This document shows positions 11,997 through 22,659 of a DNA stretch of 60,000 nt, one piece after another (the stretch's first letter is position 1; each line of letters opens with the position of its first letter). Origin of the DNA: Hydractinia symbiolongicarpus (taxonomy: Eukaryota > Cnidaria > Hydrozoa > Anthoathecata > Hydractiniidae); NCBI RefSeq assembly GCF_029227915.1, contig NC_079876.1:5644001-5704000 (forward strand), read 5' to 3'. The notes under the pieces are model-generated. The model searched no databases. It was not told the origin of the DNA and saw only the letters and a list, made by a program, of their open reading frames with translations. The position numbers and the translations under genes were made by a program.

Positions 11997-12671
11997 ATGT
12001 TTACTGAGCAGCAATTGCAGCAAAAAACAAGAAAGAAATTATCACTCTCTTCTTGAGCAATCAAAAAGAAAATGAAAGGTACAGAAATACTTGAAATAAC
12101 AAGAAAGACGGAAAAACGGATTGAAATCCTAGAATCACACTTAGCTGTCTCACAAACAACATCTAACAATCTACAAAACAGAATTAAAAGTCTCGAAACT
12201 GATCTTCTCAAGTCACAGCAATACAACCGACAAGAATGTATCGACATCGGAGGAATTGACGAAATGATTGAAGATAGTTAGTTAGAGGACAAGGTCAGTA
12301 ACATTCTTAAGGATATCGGCGTAAACATCGAACCGAAAACAGACATACAAGCCTGTCACAGAATTGGAAAAAGAAATTCAGTTATCGTTAAATTTTCCAA
12401 TCGGAAGACTGTAAATAAGATAGTGAGCAAGAAAAATTTACTAAAAGAAATTCCCGAAAATAAGGTGTAAATCAACGAAAGTCTTTATCCGCTATATAGA
12501 AAAATTCGTGGAAGATGAATAGATTTTAAAAGCAACAAGATCAGCAAATTAAGAACTAAGAACGGGATGGTTCAAATAAAAGTAAACCAAGACAATCTTT
12601 TTATGGACATAGACCATGAAGATGTTGTTTCCTCATTTCCTATTCGAATTCTAGAAAACATAATCAAATAA
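11997..12671 (+). pseudogene. LINE ORF1p (coiled coil + RRM-like)
   Basis: The frame starts at ATG 11997 (MFTEQQLQQKTRKK). It is broken by TGA at 12054, TAG at 12279 and two further stops near 12470 and 12515, and ends at TAA 12669-12671. Residues after 12072 form a heptad-rich coiled coil. They are followed by YNRQECIDIGGI and later IQACHRIGKRNSVIVKFSNR, the pattern of the RRM/transposase_22-type ORF1 proteins that bind LINE RNA. All four stops lie in one reading frame, so loss was by point mutation rather than rearrangement. Confidence 0.7.
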
Positions 12672-12785
12672 GCGCAGCCGTTGTTTTTTTAATCTTATTT
12701 ACATGCGAGACTATGTTATTTCTAGTGTGCATTCCAAAATGGCGGTGTAAACACGATCGTACGATGGTAATGTTTCTGTTCTCTT

Positions 12786-13152
12786 TTGTTTTTGCTTATA
12801 TCATTTAAGTTGTTTCCAATATTGTTGTTAACTTTTATATTTTTTATATCATCCTTACAATGCTTATTTTTCATGCACTTTAGTATTGTTTTTTATTGCT
12901 ATTCCCTTGACTCCTTCCCTTATGAGCCTAAAACTTCACACTTAACTGGGTTAACTATTTGTGTTTTCTTGAGTTTTATTGTTTGTTTGATCTCCCTTAT
13001 GCCCTTAGGCTCTAACAAATTTTTCTGCTCCATCTGCAATAAGTTAGTTAGGAATAATTCTAAAGCTACATTCTGCAATTTTTGTGACTCATGGGTCCAC
13101 TCGAGCTGTAATGGACAGTGAGGTTTGGTCTTGTCTTAAATGCAACTCTTAA
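12786..13152 (+). pseudogene. LINE ORF2 N-terminus with PHD finger
   Basis: After a hydrophobic stretch the frame gives FCSICNKLVRNNSKATFCNF then CDSWVHSSC, a PHD-type C-x2-C...C-x2-C...H-x2-C cluster at 13025-13112. The frame stops at TGA 13119-13121. Shifting by one base continues the finger as VWSCLKCNS up to 13152. One frameshift therefore splits the domain. Such fingers precede the endonuclease in several animal CR1-like ORF2 proteins. Confidence 0.6.
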
Positions 13153-13212
13153 ATCTTACCTTTTTGCTCTGAAAATTCTCAAGTTAATTCTAAAACACCT
13201 CTGAATCCTATT

Positions 13213-15080
13213 TTGTCTGCTTTTAAATCTTTCTTTACCAAGTTGAATTCTACCTCGCCTGACACCAGTACTGACAACGATGAGTTACCGGATTGCACAA
13301 TTGACTGTAAGTACTATGATCATGATGAATTTATAAAACCATTTTTTTCTTGTTTTCATATAAATGTTGTTTCTCTTTCTAAGCGTATTGATGAACTTAT
13401 CCATTCAGTGTTGTCGGTCTTTCTGAAACAAGAGTTCAGATCATTCTCCCATTCCATCGTTAGATGGACACTTTGGACACACAGTGATGAACAAATTTTT
13501 GAAGCTGGCTTCAAGGAAAAGTTATCCAGTAAAAATTGGGATCAGGTTTTTGATTTTAACGATGTAAATAGCTCTTTTAATTTTTTTAACACATTTTTCG
13601 ATAATAATTTAAATACTTTTGCTCCCCTTAAATTGATGACTAAAAACAAATCAAAACTAAATCAAGCGTGGATTACTGCAGGAATAAGGGAGGCTATATC
13701 AAAGCGAAATAAACTATTAAGAACTTTTATTAAAACAACAAACCTAATCCAGAAAACTAACATCCATAATCAATACAAGCAGTACAGAAACCGTATAGTC
13801 GATTTAATTCGTAACAGTAAAAAAAAACATTTCACAAGATACTATGAAATAAATTTAAACAATACCAAAATTATCTGGAAAGGGATAAATAATATTTTAA
13901 ACAAAGTAAACAACAAAATAATAACAACAACATAACTCTTAAGATTAACGATCAGCAAATGAATGATCCCCTTCTCATGTCTAATAGTTTTAATAATCAT
14001 TTTACAAATATTGCTGATAAAATAAGAAATAAAATACCCCCTACAAATAAGCACTTTTCTAACTACCTCAAAAATAGCTTCCTTAGTTCTTTTTTCTTCT
14101 CGCCAGTGGACACTGAAGAAATCGTAAAAGTAATGAAAACATCAGTAAATCAAATGGCCCAAATAGTATCACATCTAAACTATTGGTCAATGTAGTCAAC
14201 GAAATCTCACCTGCATTAACTAAATTAATCAACATTTCTTTTCAAACAAGCACATATCCTGACCTTCATAAAACAGTTAAAGCCATTCCTGTTTATAAAA
14301 AAAACTCGCGTCTCATCAAATTTCTTGATAAACATAAAATAATCACTAATAAACAATTTGGCTTCAGAAATAAACACTCAACTAACCATGCCTTAATCAG
14401 TCTAATTGAAAACATTAGAAAACAACTTGACTCTGGAAATTTTTCTTGTGGAATTTTTATTGACCTTCGAAAAGCCTTTGATACCGTTGACAACAACATA
14501 CTATTGGGTAAAATGCAACACTATGGCATTCGTGGACTAGCAAACTCCTGGTTGAAATCTTATCTTACTAACCGAAGACAATTTGTTTTTATTTCTGGGA
14601 ATAACTCTTCCGAACTAGAATTTTTTCACGGGGTGCCCCAGGGATCGGTCCTTGGACCACTACTCTTCTTAATTTATATGAATGACCTCCTAAACGGAAT
14701 TTACTATAGTGATGTTTTTCACTTTACAGATGACACCAGTCTATTATGGTCTAGTCCCAGGTTAAATGCAAATAAAATTGCACTTAACGTTGCCAAATCC
14801 GAGGTTATTCTTTTCAGACATCTCAATAATTAAATTGGTCATTTCATATAAAATACTTAGCTACCAAACTTTCCAGAAGTAATGGAGCAATTTCCAAACT
14901 CCGTCACTATGTTCCCTTAAAGATACTCATCTCTGTATACTACTCTTTATTTTTTTCTCAAGCTTCTTATTCTTCCCAAGTTTGGTGTCTAACCCATAAC
15001 ATCCACACTGATCGAATCTTTAAACTTCAAAAAATAGCGGTCAGACCCATCACCTTTGCTGACTTTAATTCTAGTTAACC
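13213..15080 (+). pseudogene. LINE ORF2: endonuclease stub, reverse transcriptase and C-terminus
   Basis: CFHINVVSLSKRIDELIHS near 13357 is the opening strand of an AP-type endonuclease, but the rest of that domain is deleted. The EN-RT linker follows (RNKLLRTFIKTTNLIQKT, then YRNRIVDLIRNSKKKHF). RT motifs are KQFGFRNKHSTNHALISLI, FIDLRKAFDTVDNN, GVPQGSVLGPLLFLIYMNDL and FTDDT in place of the usual FADDT. The segment between VKAIPVYKKNS and FLDKHKIITN lacks the SLLSNxxKxxE block, a further deletion. After the ORF stop at 14833 another frame keeps the usual C-terminal KLRHYVPLK and RIFKLQKIAVRPITFADF. There are several frame changes and the copy is inactive. Confidence 0.75.
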
Positions 15081-15612
15081 AAATCCTGAACAAAAACCTC
15101 TCCACTTGACATAAATAGTCTTTTCAGTCTAGCGTTTAGCGTTTGGTTTACTTACAATACCAAAGGGTCTTCTATTAAACTTTTAGACAAACCCCTTGTC
15201 AGAACTTTTTCTTTTGGTACCAATTCTACTTTATATCAATGTATACTAGAACTTTTTTCAATCTGTTTTCCCTAGGCAAGACCTTTCTCCACTATCAATA
15301 TCTAAAATCAAATCACTCTGCTAACTAACTTAGTCCATTTTCTACTTTTTGCAACCGGATAAAAAACCCAGTTACATTGTATAGTTAATTTTCTTAAAGA
15401 AAATAAACAAAAAATTTATATTTATTTATTTATAATGGATAATTCTAAATATATAATGGTGGTCATCTCCTTAGATTAGTTATTTTACTAGAGTGATGAT
15501 CTCCAGCTTGTTTAAAGTTTCTTAGCAAATTTGTCTTGTTATAGTTCCTTTTTCAATAGAACATTTTTGTAATTAGTTATGTTCTCAGCAAATAAACTCT
15601 TACTTACTTACA

Positions 15613-18560
15613 TTCTTACTGAACTCCATACATTACTATCAATTAGTAAGGTAAAATTTCACTTCTTAAGAATCAGAGTCACCTCAAACATCGAATTAGA
15701 TAGCTTTGCAAATGTTGACTGTATTGCAGTTAATATATTCAGCTTGTCAGTTTGTTAGGTCAAGTTTATACGATCGCAATAATGTCACGTGGAATTCAGA
15801 TCTCGTACAATGTTTCTGTAATAGGAAGCTGATTACCTATTTACATTATAACGTCTTCTTCATACGTACGGTTCTGTTAAAATCATTTTGATGCGATGCT
15901 ATTATTTTTGCATAAAGTAGGCCTTGATATGTCTCTATTTTGTCACGATTCACTATTTTTTCCTGTTGTAAATTAAGAATACTAGTATAAATAGAAGGCT
16001 TCAGGGAGGGAAGGTCGGAATTTTTTTTCCAAAAACCACTAAGTGAGGGGGGGGGGGGGGGGTGGATCAAAATTTTTTTTGCACACTGTAGTGGCTTCCT
16101 CTTAAAACATCCTCGTCCATACGACAAAAATATGTGATACAAAGTAGGTACAAATGCATTGCGTATAAATAAACGTAGTGCTAGCTTGCGTCAATGATGG
16201 TAAGTAAATACCAGCAAACACACAGAATGTATAAACGTTCAAAACAAAAAATAACCTCCGAAAATTTCTTTTAACTATCAGGAGCTTATTCATTGGATGA
16301 AATTAATAAGCGGGGGGTCTTAATAAGGTGTGAGTGGGTGGGAAAAAAATCTGAAAATTAATAAGCCACCCTCCCTTGTATTTGGCACCTGAGAATGTAT
16401 CGTCTGAACCAGATTATCAAGGGACCGACTGTTAACATATCCATAAAAAATATATAACATACCCAAATAGAGCATCTTTAATATTCTATGTACAAAAAAT
16501 ACTAACCCTTCTTTCCAAAGACTGGTTACCGAACATATAAGCGCTTCATAAACAAACACAAACTAAAAGTATCCGAAATCAAAATGCAACTGCAGAAATA
16601 TGGCCTGTTTTGTGATTTTGCAACTTGATTTGTATTTTTTAGCAAAACAAAAACAAATGAGTGAGAATGTATTCTTTATTGTTATTATTAGTAGTATTCA
16701 TGAATCAGACCTTACTTATTATTTTTTGTTTTTTTTAATTTTGTCTGTTAACCTTTAGTAGAATGACGTAAGATCTCGACAACAACAAGTCCTTTTGATT
16801 TAAAATTTCGTACTCCATAAGTCAGTGACAAAAGTAATTTTTGAGTTACCAAACGGTCTAATATAAGCGGATATGCACTCCAAATGGTATTTGGGTAAAA
16901 TGGTCACCATTTCCTGTCCACAAAATACAAACGAGAGGTTGTGATCTGATATTCACAATAAAGATAGTTGAAATTGTTATGAGTTTTCTTATGATGTTTA
17001 AGTATACCATTCTCCACACTTTTCTTTATTAATTAATTGCGCAGTTGTACTTTTGTTTTACTTTAGTCCCGTCAGCATTTACGCTCTCGCTCTTCATAAA
17101 ATACGCCGCTGTTAGAAACCATAATTGCTACGAACCATAATTTTTATGTCTTGCTTAAATAGCTAGGCCGGTGGGGAAAGAAGGTAAAAATTATGCATCT
17201 CAAAATTTTTTTTAACGCTTACTAATACCGAAATACTAATACCGAAATTCCTCTTTTTAGACCCCAGGGGCCTAATAGAAGGGGAGATAAATAAAGGGAG
17301 GGAGCTAAATAAATAATATAGATTTAAACACAAAATCTATTTTTCAAATTAATACAGAATGTTAACTTCATTTGTTTCATCATCACCTTCATCTAAAAGA
17401 TGAAGTTCTATGATGGACTTGTTGTGCCTGTGGAACATACACAACCCGTTGTGAAAAAACAAACAAACATAGATATTTTATTTCTAAATAACTTTTTGAG
17501 TCGCTGGAGAGGGTTAAAAGGGGTTAAAAAGAGGAATTACGGTAAATTCATAAAACTTGCATCCTTTCACTGTCACCTCAGTTTACAGGTTTTCCCGTTA
17601 CTAAGACATCACACATCTACTGTGAAAACGTAACTTTTCATCTTTTCCTAGCGAAGGATGCTTTTATATTCATGATCTCTTGAGATGCGAATTAAAATTT
17701 CTTTTTATTATTATTTGCATTACACTCATCTGGTAGGACTTCACTGTAAATTCTTTCCCATGGCAAACATTTGGAAAGGGCGTAACCCTTTTATATTGAT
17801 TAAAACTTTCACAATATATGTGACGGGGAGTTCTTGTTAAATTGACACGGGTGGTAAAAATTTCCCAAAATTTAGTGTTGTTCTTTTCCTTCACAATTAG
17901 GTCACCAATAGCACATCAAAAATGTAAGTAGCAACCCTGAAGCTCCTAAAATTTACTTAACGAAATTCTAGTGGAACCTACATAAAACGGATATTTCTCT
18001 TGCCTTTCCAGTACTTACTGTACCTTTGCCTATCCTTTCCATGCCTTTTCCGGTGCCTACCATGCCTATGCCCTTGCCTTGCCTTGCCCCCCCCCTGCCT
18101 GATTACGTAATTTACGTAATCTTTGAGTTGTAGGGAGAAGATTTTCGGAGCAATTTCAGAATTGACACTGTCCTTTTCCGTTGTTAATTATGGAGTGGCT
18201 ACACGGCTGCGCGGCTTCATGTCTGCCTGGTTTACGGATATTTGGCTGTAATGCTTATACATAGTTGCGTGAATGCATGAAATTACAAGATTTAGATTAG
18301 ATTTATTGTGTAATTGTATCATTATCATATCGCACAAGGTAATAATCAAAGTTAACATAAATAACTAATAAATAAATTATTTTATAGTATACTATTCAAA
18401 GAAAATGTGTCATTATGCAATAAAAATTGTCTGAGTTACTACAAAAAACTGGCTGATAAAAAACAAATAGCTATCACCCAGTATATATAACCCATTGAAT
18501 ATTTGTATGGAAACTGGGATTGGAAAGGGCAAAGAACTGCTGTGTGTGTCTACATATTAT
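15613..18560. other. intergenic; homopolymer and simple-sequence tracts
   Basis: No coding region is recognised among the short ORFs on either strand. There is an uninterrupted G16 run at 16047-16062. A pyrimidine-rich TGCC/TTCC-type tract spans about 18010-18105 and ends in C9. These are simple sequence only. Confidence 0.4.
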
Positions 18561-18564
18561 GAGG

Positions 18565-19435
18565 TTATATTTCCTGACAGTAGATACACGTACGTACGCC
18601 AAACGGAGGTAGCGTTTTCTTAACTTGACGCCAGTGACCCTCAATTTTATTTTTTTGCTCACCATCCAGGTTAACAAACTCAATAGAATGATTCACCTTT
18701 AGATGTTTATAGTCTAACATGGTTAATGTATCGTATGTTTTGTCGTACCTAAATTGAGATAAAAACTATAACGTCAACGACATGATATGCATGTCAATCA
18801 ATCTGTAAATAAACATATATTTCCCTGTTTACAAACACTACTTTGAAATTTTAGTTTTTTCTTCGCAACTTTTTGCACACACAAGGCTATGAATAATTAA
18901 TCATTAAAATTTATTTCTAATCAATGTGGCCATATTGTCCATCTACGCGATGACCTCTTTGATACTTTCTTTTGCCGAACTTCGATTCATCGATTTGAAC
19001 TGTCTTTCCTATAAGAATCACCGTACATCTATACCGTCACTTGTCCCCTGTTGCCTATTGTAGATAAAATAGATGGAATTTTGCGAAAATTGAAATTAAT
19101 GCTTAACAATTTTTGGACACCAATATGTTATAGATGTAGGCTGTGTAGGGTATTTATGTCTAATTTTATAATACTGATTGAATTCCGGCACCTTTTCCTC
19201 CAATTGGCTCATTTTTCAGAATCTCACTTTTCTTAATCATCACTATTTCACAAACTTCTCCACAAAACATGTCCCAATCAACAACGGTAACCGAAGAAAG
19301 TCCCATTTGCTTTTGTATTTGTTGTTGTTCGATTCCTAAAATGAAATAAAATGTTTGACATAAAATTTTTTGCAGTTTTTCTAGTGTCGCAGAACTTAAA
19401 GATGTGCCAGAAAATTTAAATGATGTGCACACCAA
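18565..19435 (-). pseudogene. Merlin (IS1016/ISXO2-type) transposase relic with an intron
   Basis: Exon A (19435-19192) gives MGLSSVTVVDWDMFCGEVC and ends KNEPIGGK. A GT-AG intron (19191-19009, 183 bases) joins it to exon B, which continues GKTVQIDESKFGKRKYQRGH to a stop at 18917. The junction restores IGGKGKTVQIDES, matching the Merlin signature around the first catalytic Asp. A last segment (18748-18565) reads LKVNHSIEFVN and EGHWRQVKKTLPPFGV, the family C-terminus. The middle part with the second catalytic residue is missing, so it is inactive. No terminal inverted repeats were identified. Confidence 0.75.
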
Positions 19436-19459
19436 TAAATAAATAAATAAATAAATGAA

Positions 19460-19534
<75 letters not shown>
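19433..19534. repeat. (AAAT)n microsatellite
   Basis: About 25 units of AAAT run from 19433 to 19534 with a single variant unit (AATG at about 19456). A shorter AAATAAATAAAT tract precedes the structured repeats at 40470-40490 and 45850-45870. The microsatellite may therefore belong to that repeat family, which here resumes at 22458 after the Tigger insertion. Confidence 0.9.
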
Positions 19535-19604
19535 AACTTATCGAAACTAAGGTATCCTAAAACGGATAAAATTTGAAATGATTCTTAAAGAATGTAAATT
19601 GAAG

Positions 19605-19619
19605 TACCTTACTTGTATT
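19605..19619 (+). repeat. Tigger left terminal inverted repeat
   Basis: TACCTTACTTGTATT, a perfect inverse of 22440-22454. The first TA is the target duplication. Immediately inside are repeated ATTCGCGC/GCGCGAA words, likely transposase-binding subterminal repeats. Confidence 0.88.
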
Positions 19620-19838
19620 AAAATTCGCGCTGTACTAGAATTCGCGCAGACCTAAGGTGCGCGAAATTAAGACTGAGCGAAAAATAATCCGCGCGAATAG
19701 CTTTCCTATCACAAACTTGGAAGTCGCTTAAGAAACCCTAAATTGATATGTAATTTAGTAACAGTTTTTGTAAGTAAAAATTTGAGATAGTTTTCAGCTG
19801 GTATAGTGACTTTTTTTCTGTTTTAAATAAAATTAAAA

Positions 19839-20606
19839 TTACAATGAAACCTCTTCTTCTTCGCCTTCGTCTTCCTCCTCGACCTTTATCTTCAGCGGGA
19901 TTTTCTCTGGCTCAAGGTAATTTTCGAGCATGAACCCTTTCATTTTTCGGAAGACTTCGTTACTTGAATCTCCTTTTCCAACACATAATTTAATTGGTAT
20001 TTCCAAGCCCCCTTGAGGTAAAGGACTTCTGCGGAACTTTGTCATTCGTATTGTTGCATTGATCACACCGTTGTATTCAAGGTAGAATTTGCAAAAGCGG
20101 GAAATTTCTCGTGGAAGATGCCCTACAATTGAAAGTTTCTCGATCTTTCCTTTGATTTGACAGTATAGTCCTATGGAATATGGGTCAAAAAGGTTAGCTT
20201 TATCCCGTTTCACGGTAAGCCTTTGTCCTAACTTTGGTAACCAAATCTTTCGGTACTCGTGAAATCCTCAGGAAGCACAATCAATAACAAGATCATGATC
20301 ATCTGAAGTCAAATGTAAGTCTTCGAGTTCCTGTGCTCCTTCAACTTCACTTTGGTCTTGAGCCTCGCTTTTATTGTAATCTTTTCCATCTTCAAGATGG
20401 TGATCCTGATAAAAAGAGGCATGTTCTTCTTTCTCGCATTTCATGCACAGTGCGACTTTGCATTCTGTCCACCCAGGGTAACTTTCAGATGTTGGCACAG
20501 AACAATTTAAACTTCTGTTACAGGCAAAGTCACCACACTTTAAGCAGAGATATTTTGTCATAGCTTGACAACCGACGCAGTTTCCCTCAGCCATTTTTAA
20601 AATCAC
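19839..20606 (-). pseudogene. passenger protein: Cys-rich zinc-binding region + HIRAN-like domain
   Basis: Read from ATG 20606 to the stop at 19839, this is one 255-codon frame interrupted only by TGA at 20268-20270. The N-terminal third has C-x2-C-x8-C-x2-C and further Cys pairs (NCVGCQAMTKYLCLKCGDFA, then LCMKCEKEEH), probably binding zinc. After an acidic linker comes GFHEYRKIWLPKLG, FDPYSIGLYC, IVGHLPREISRFC and PLPQGGLEIPI. This is the layout of HIRAN-like domains, which in other proteins bind DNA ends or stalled forks. It ends in an acidic tail. It is transcribed away from the transposase across a 154-base gap, so the two probably share a bidirectional promoter. Its role in transposition is unknown. 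Confidence 0.7.
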
Positions 20607-20760
20607 TTGTCAAAATGCAACGTGATTGTTTTCATCCGAGGATGCAATTGCATTGCAAAATCGAACGAAAATTTCTTTTCGAACGTAAGATGTCATTGCA
20701 TTGATATGTTTGTGTTATGGTTTTGTCTTTCTAAAACAGATCTCCGTTGAAAACGTAATC
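20607..20760. promoter_or_regulatory. divergent intergenic region between passenger gene and transposase
   Basis: The start codons at 20606 (minus) and 20761 (plus) are 154 bases apart, head to head, inside one transposon. Both genes must be driven from this interval unless they have distant promoters. No TATA box stands out. Confidence 0.45.
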
Positions 20761-22131
20761 ATGGCACTTTTTAAGTATTTTAAGAAAATTGAAGATACTG
20801 TCTCAGAGAGTGCACAAGCTAGTGGTCTAGGAGATTCTGAACAAAATGAGGTTCAAAAACAGTTGCAGATGATCAGCGAGCCCCAACCAAAAAAGAAAAG
20901 GCAAAAATATGGCGATTATGACAAGCTGCAGCGTGCAGAGATTGGGAAATGGGCTATAGTTTATGGCATACGACCTGCTGCAAGAAAGTTTGGAGTCCCT
21001 GAATCTACGGTTCGAGGTATCGTCAAAAGCTACAAAGAAGCCAAAACAGATCAAGGGGAATTGAGAGAACTGATCGATGAAAAAGTTCTTGAGATGATCA
21101 AAAACATGAGAAAAGCTGGATGCGCAGTGAATTACAATATTGCTATAGCCATTGGAAAAGGGATTGTCTTGGCAAATGACCGTTCGCTGTTGAAGGAAAA
21201 TGGAGGTCAAATAAACTTGGATTTTTCTTGGTGTCAATCAATTTTCTGACGGATTGGTTTTACAAAGCGACGTGCAACAACAGCAAAACAGCCCGTGTCT
21301 CCCGGTTTTTTGAAAGAGATGGGATTTTCTTTTCATCGTTGTATTAAAGAACTCGTCGATGCTCACGATATACCTGACGATCTAGTGATAAACATTGACC
21401 AGACACCATTGCCATTTATTTTACTCAGCAAGTATACAATGGATAAGAAAAACGAAAAGCTAGTACCGATAGCTAACTCTGCTGATTATCGTCAAGTAAC
21501 AGGGACTTTCTCAATCAGTCTCTCTGGAGTTTTCCTACCGATGCAAATAATCTACCAGGGTAAAACAGCCCGCTGCCATCCTACATTCGACTTTCCCGAA
21601 GAGTTCAATATTACACATAGCATTAATCATTGGTCAAACGAAGAAAAATCAATTGAGTTCATCAACAAGGTTCTCGTACCTTACGTCCAAAAGAAGAAAA
21701 AAGAGCTTGGTTTTCGTTCATCAAAGAAATGGCTATTGATTGCAGATGTATTCAAAGCACAATGGACTGACAAGGTCAAAGATCTAGTCGAAAAACATCA
21801 TGGAAAGATGGTTCCAGTTCCTCATAATATGACAAATTACTTCCAACCACTTGACCTTACTGTCAATCGATCATGTAAATCATTTTTACGTGACCAAGCA
21901 CAGACGTGGTATGCTGAACAAGTGCAAGCCCAGATCGCTAATGGAATTGCACCAGAAAATGTTTCTGTCGACTTGAAAATCAGCATTCTCAAGCCTCTAC
22001 ATGCTAAATGGGTCACCAAATACTATGATCATATTCGTACAAGAAAAGAAATCATAATAAACGGTTGGCGCAGATCGGGAATCATCGATGCACTTAGAGA
22101 GCAAGTTCACAAAGACGACCCTTTCGAATAA
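20761..22131 (+). pseudogene. Tigger/pogo transposase (CENP-B-type HTH + DDE_1), one nonsense codon
   Basis: The likely start is ATG 20761 (MALFKYFKKIE), because the upstream codons to 20701 look like leader. A psq/CENP-B-type helix-turn-helix covers LQRAEIGKWAIVYGIRPAAR and FGVPESTVRGIVKSY. The DDE_1 core has NIDQTPLPF (first Asp), LLIADVFKAQWTD (second Asp) and NYFQPLDLTVNRSCKSFL (third Asp), a DDD triad. TGA at 21247-21249 interrupts an otherwise continuous frame just before RIGFTKRRATTAKQP. At about 456 codons the length is normal for the family. The passenger gene has the same kind of single TGA. Confidence 0.85.
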
Positions 22132-22439
22132 TTTTTGTATTATCTTTTATGCTGTTGAAAAGAACTGTTTGAAGAAAAAGAAAAGATCTACCAAACTGTA
22201 CTGTAATTAATAGCTTTTAAAATCTCCTTTGATTTGCAACGTTTGCTTTAGTTTGACGAATAAATTTCAATTGAAAGACATTTCGACCATCGTTTTAGAA
22301 CAATATGCAGAGTTTTTAACGAGAGTAGACATTTTGGGGTGCGCGAATTTAAAACTGAGCGAATATCTCCACTTAAGGATGCGCGAATTTAAGTCGCGCG
22401 AATTTAAAACTGAGTGAAAAATAGTACGACTCCAATCCA

Positions 22440-22454
22440 AATACAAGTAAGGTA
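22440..22454 (-). repeat. Tigger right terminal inverted repeat
   Basis: AATACAAGTAAGGTA, an exact inverse of 19605-19619. Just inside are GCGCGAATTTAA repeats at about 22340 and 22381-22405. The structured repeat starts four bases outside, at 22458. Confidence 0.88.
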
Positions 22455-22457
22455 TTC

Positions 22458-22545
22458 AACTATCTGTGCGCCAGGACTTGTGAACCTGGCCGTAGCTTTC
22501 CACATGTGTTACGGGTACCCAACACTTAGCCTTGCACAGATAGTT
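22458..22545. repeat. structured repeat module A, copy 1 (closed by a 12-bp stem)
   Basis: The outer arms AACTATCTGTGC (22458-22469) and GCACAGATAGTT (22534-22545) pair perfectly. Inside are a stem GCCAGG-ACTTGTGAA-CCTGGC and a second stem CGTA...TACG enclosing CCACATGTG, then AACACTTAGCC. On the minus strand the interior carries GGCTAAGTGTTGG and GGTTCACAAGTCC, loosely like Pol III boxes A and B. Other copies keep the interior but have different outer arms that still pair. Confidence 0.7.
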
Positions 22546-22659
22546 GTTACAGTGAGCCAGCCACAGAAAAGTACCAGCCTTTCCTAACAGGGGTGGTATT
22601 CCAAAATGGTAGATAAAAGGGACAGACAGAGTAGATTATACCTCATAAGGCTACTTATA

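Larger units (their letters stand above)
11997..15612 (+). mobile_element. non-LTR retrotransposon (LINE, CR1/L2/Jockey-like), internally deleted
   Basis: The parts appear in the right order on one strand: ORF1 with coiled coil and RRM-like domain (11997-12671), a PHD finger (13025-13152), the first residues of an apurinic-type endonuclease (near 13345), the linker and reverse transcriptase (13500-14833), the C-terminal region (14880-15080), a 3' UTR, and a short microsatellite tail of TTAC units at 15599-15612. A short terminal microsatellite is typical of CR1/L2-like LINEs. The 5' end is not defined. Large pieces of the endonuclease and RT are missing, so the copy is dead. Confidence 0.75.
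19605..22454 (+). mobile_element. Tigger/pogo-type DNA transposon, complete, with a passenger gene
   Basis: The ends are TACCTTACTTGTATT at 19605-19619 and its exact reverse complement at 22440-22454. The outermost TA on each side is the expected TA target duplication. The 2.85-kb unit holds a pogo-like transposase on plus and a divergent Cys-rich/HIRAN gene on minus. GCGCGAAT-type subterminal repeats lie inside both ends (19622-19695 and 22338-22415). Each gene carries a single in-frame TGA, so the copy looks recent but non-functional. Confidence 0.88.

Noticed and set aside
16047-16062. G16 run as a G-quadruplex or regulatory site
   Set aside because: A single homopolymer in non-coding DNA; simple slippage is enough to explain it and nothing nearby is regulated by it.
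17670-17894. Minus ORF of 74 codons
   Set aside because: No motif, surrounded by AT-rich DNA, and not supported by splice sites or neighbours.
22458-22545. Module A as a hammerhead or HDV-like ribozyme
   Set aside because: The hammerhead CUGANGA...GAAA core is not present on either strand in the right places, and an HDV-type nested double pseudoknot could not be drawn. The tRNA-like reading is also imperfect.
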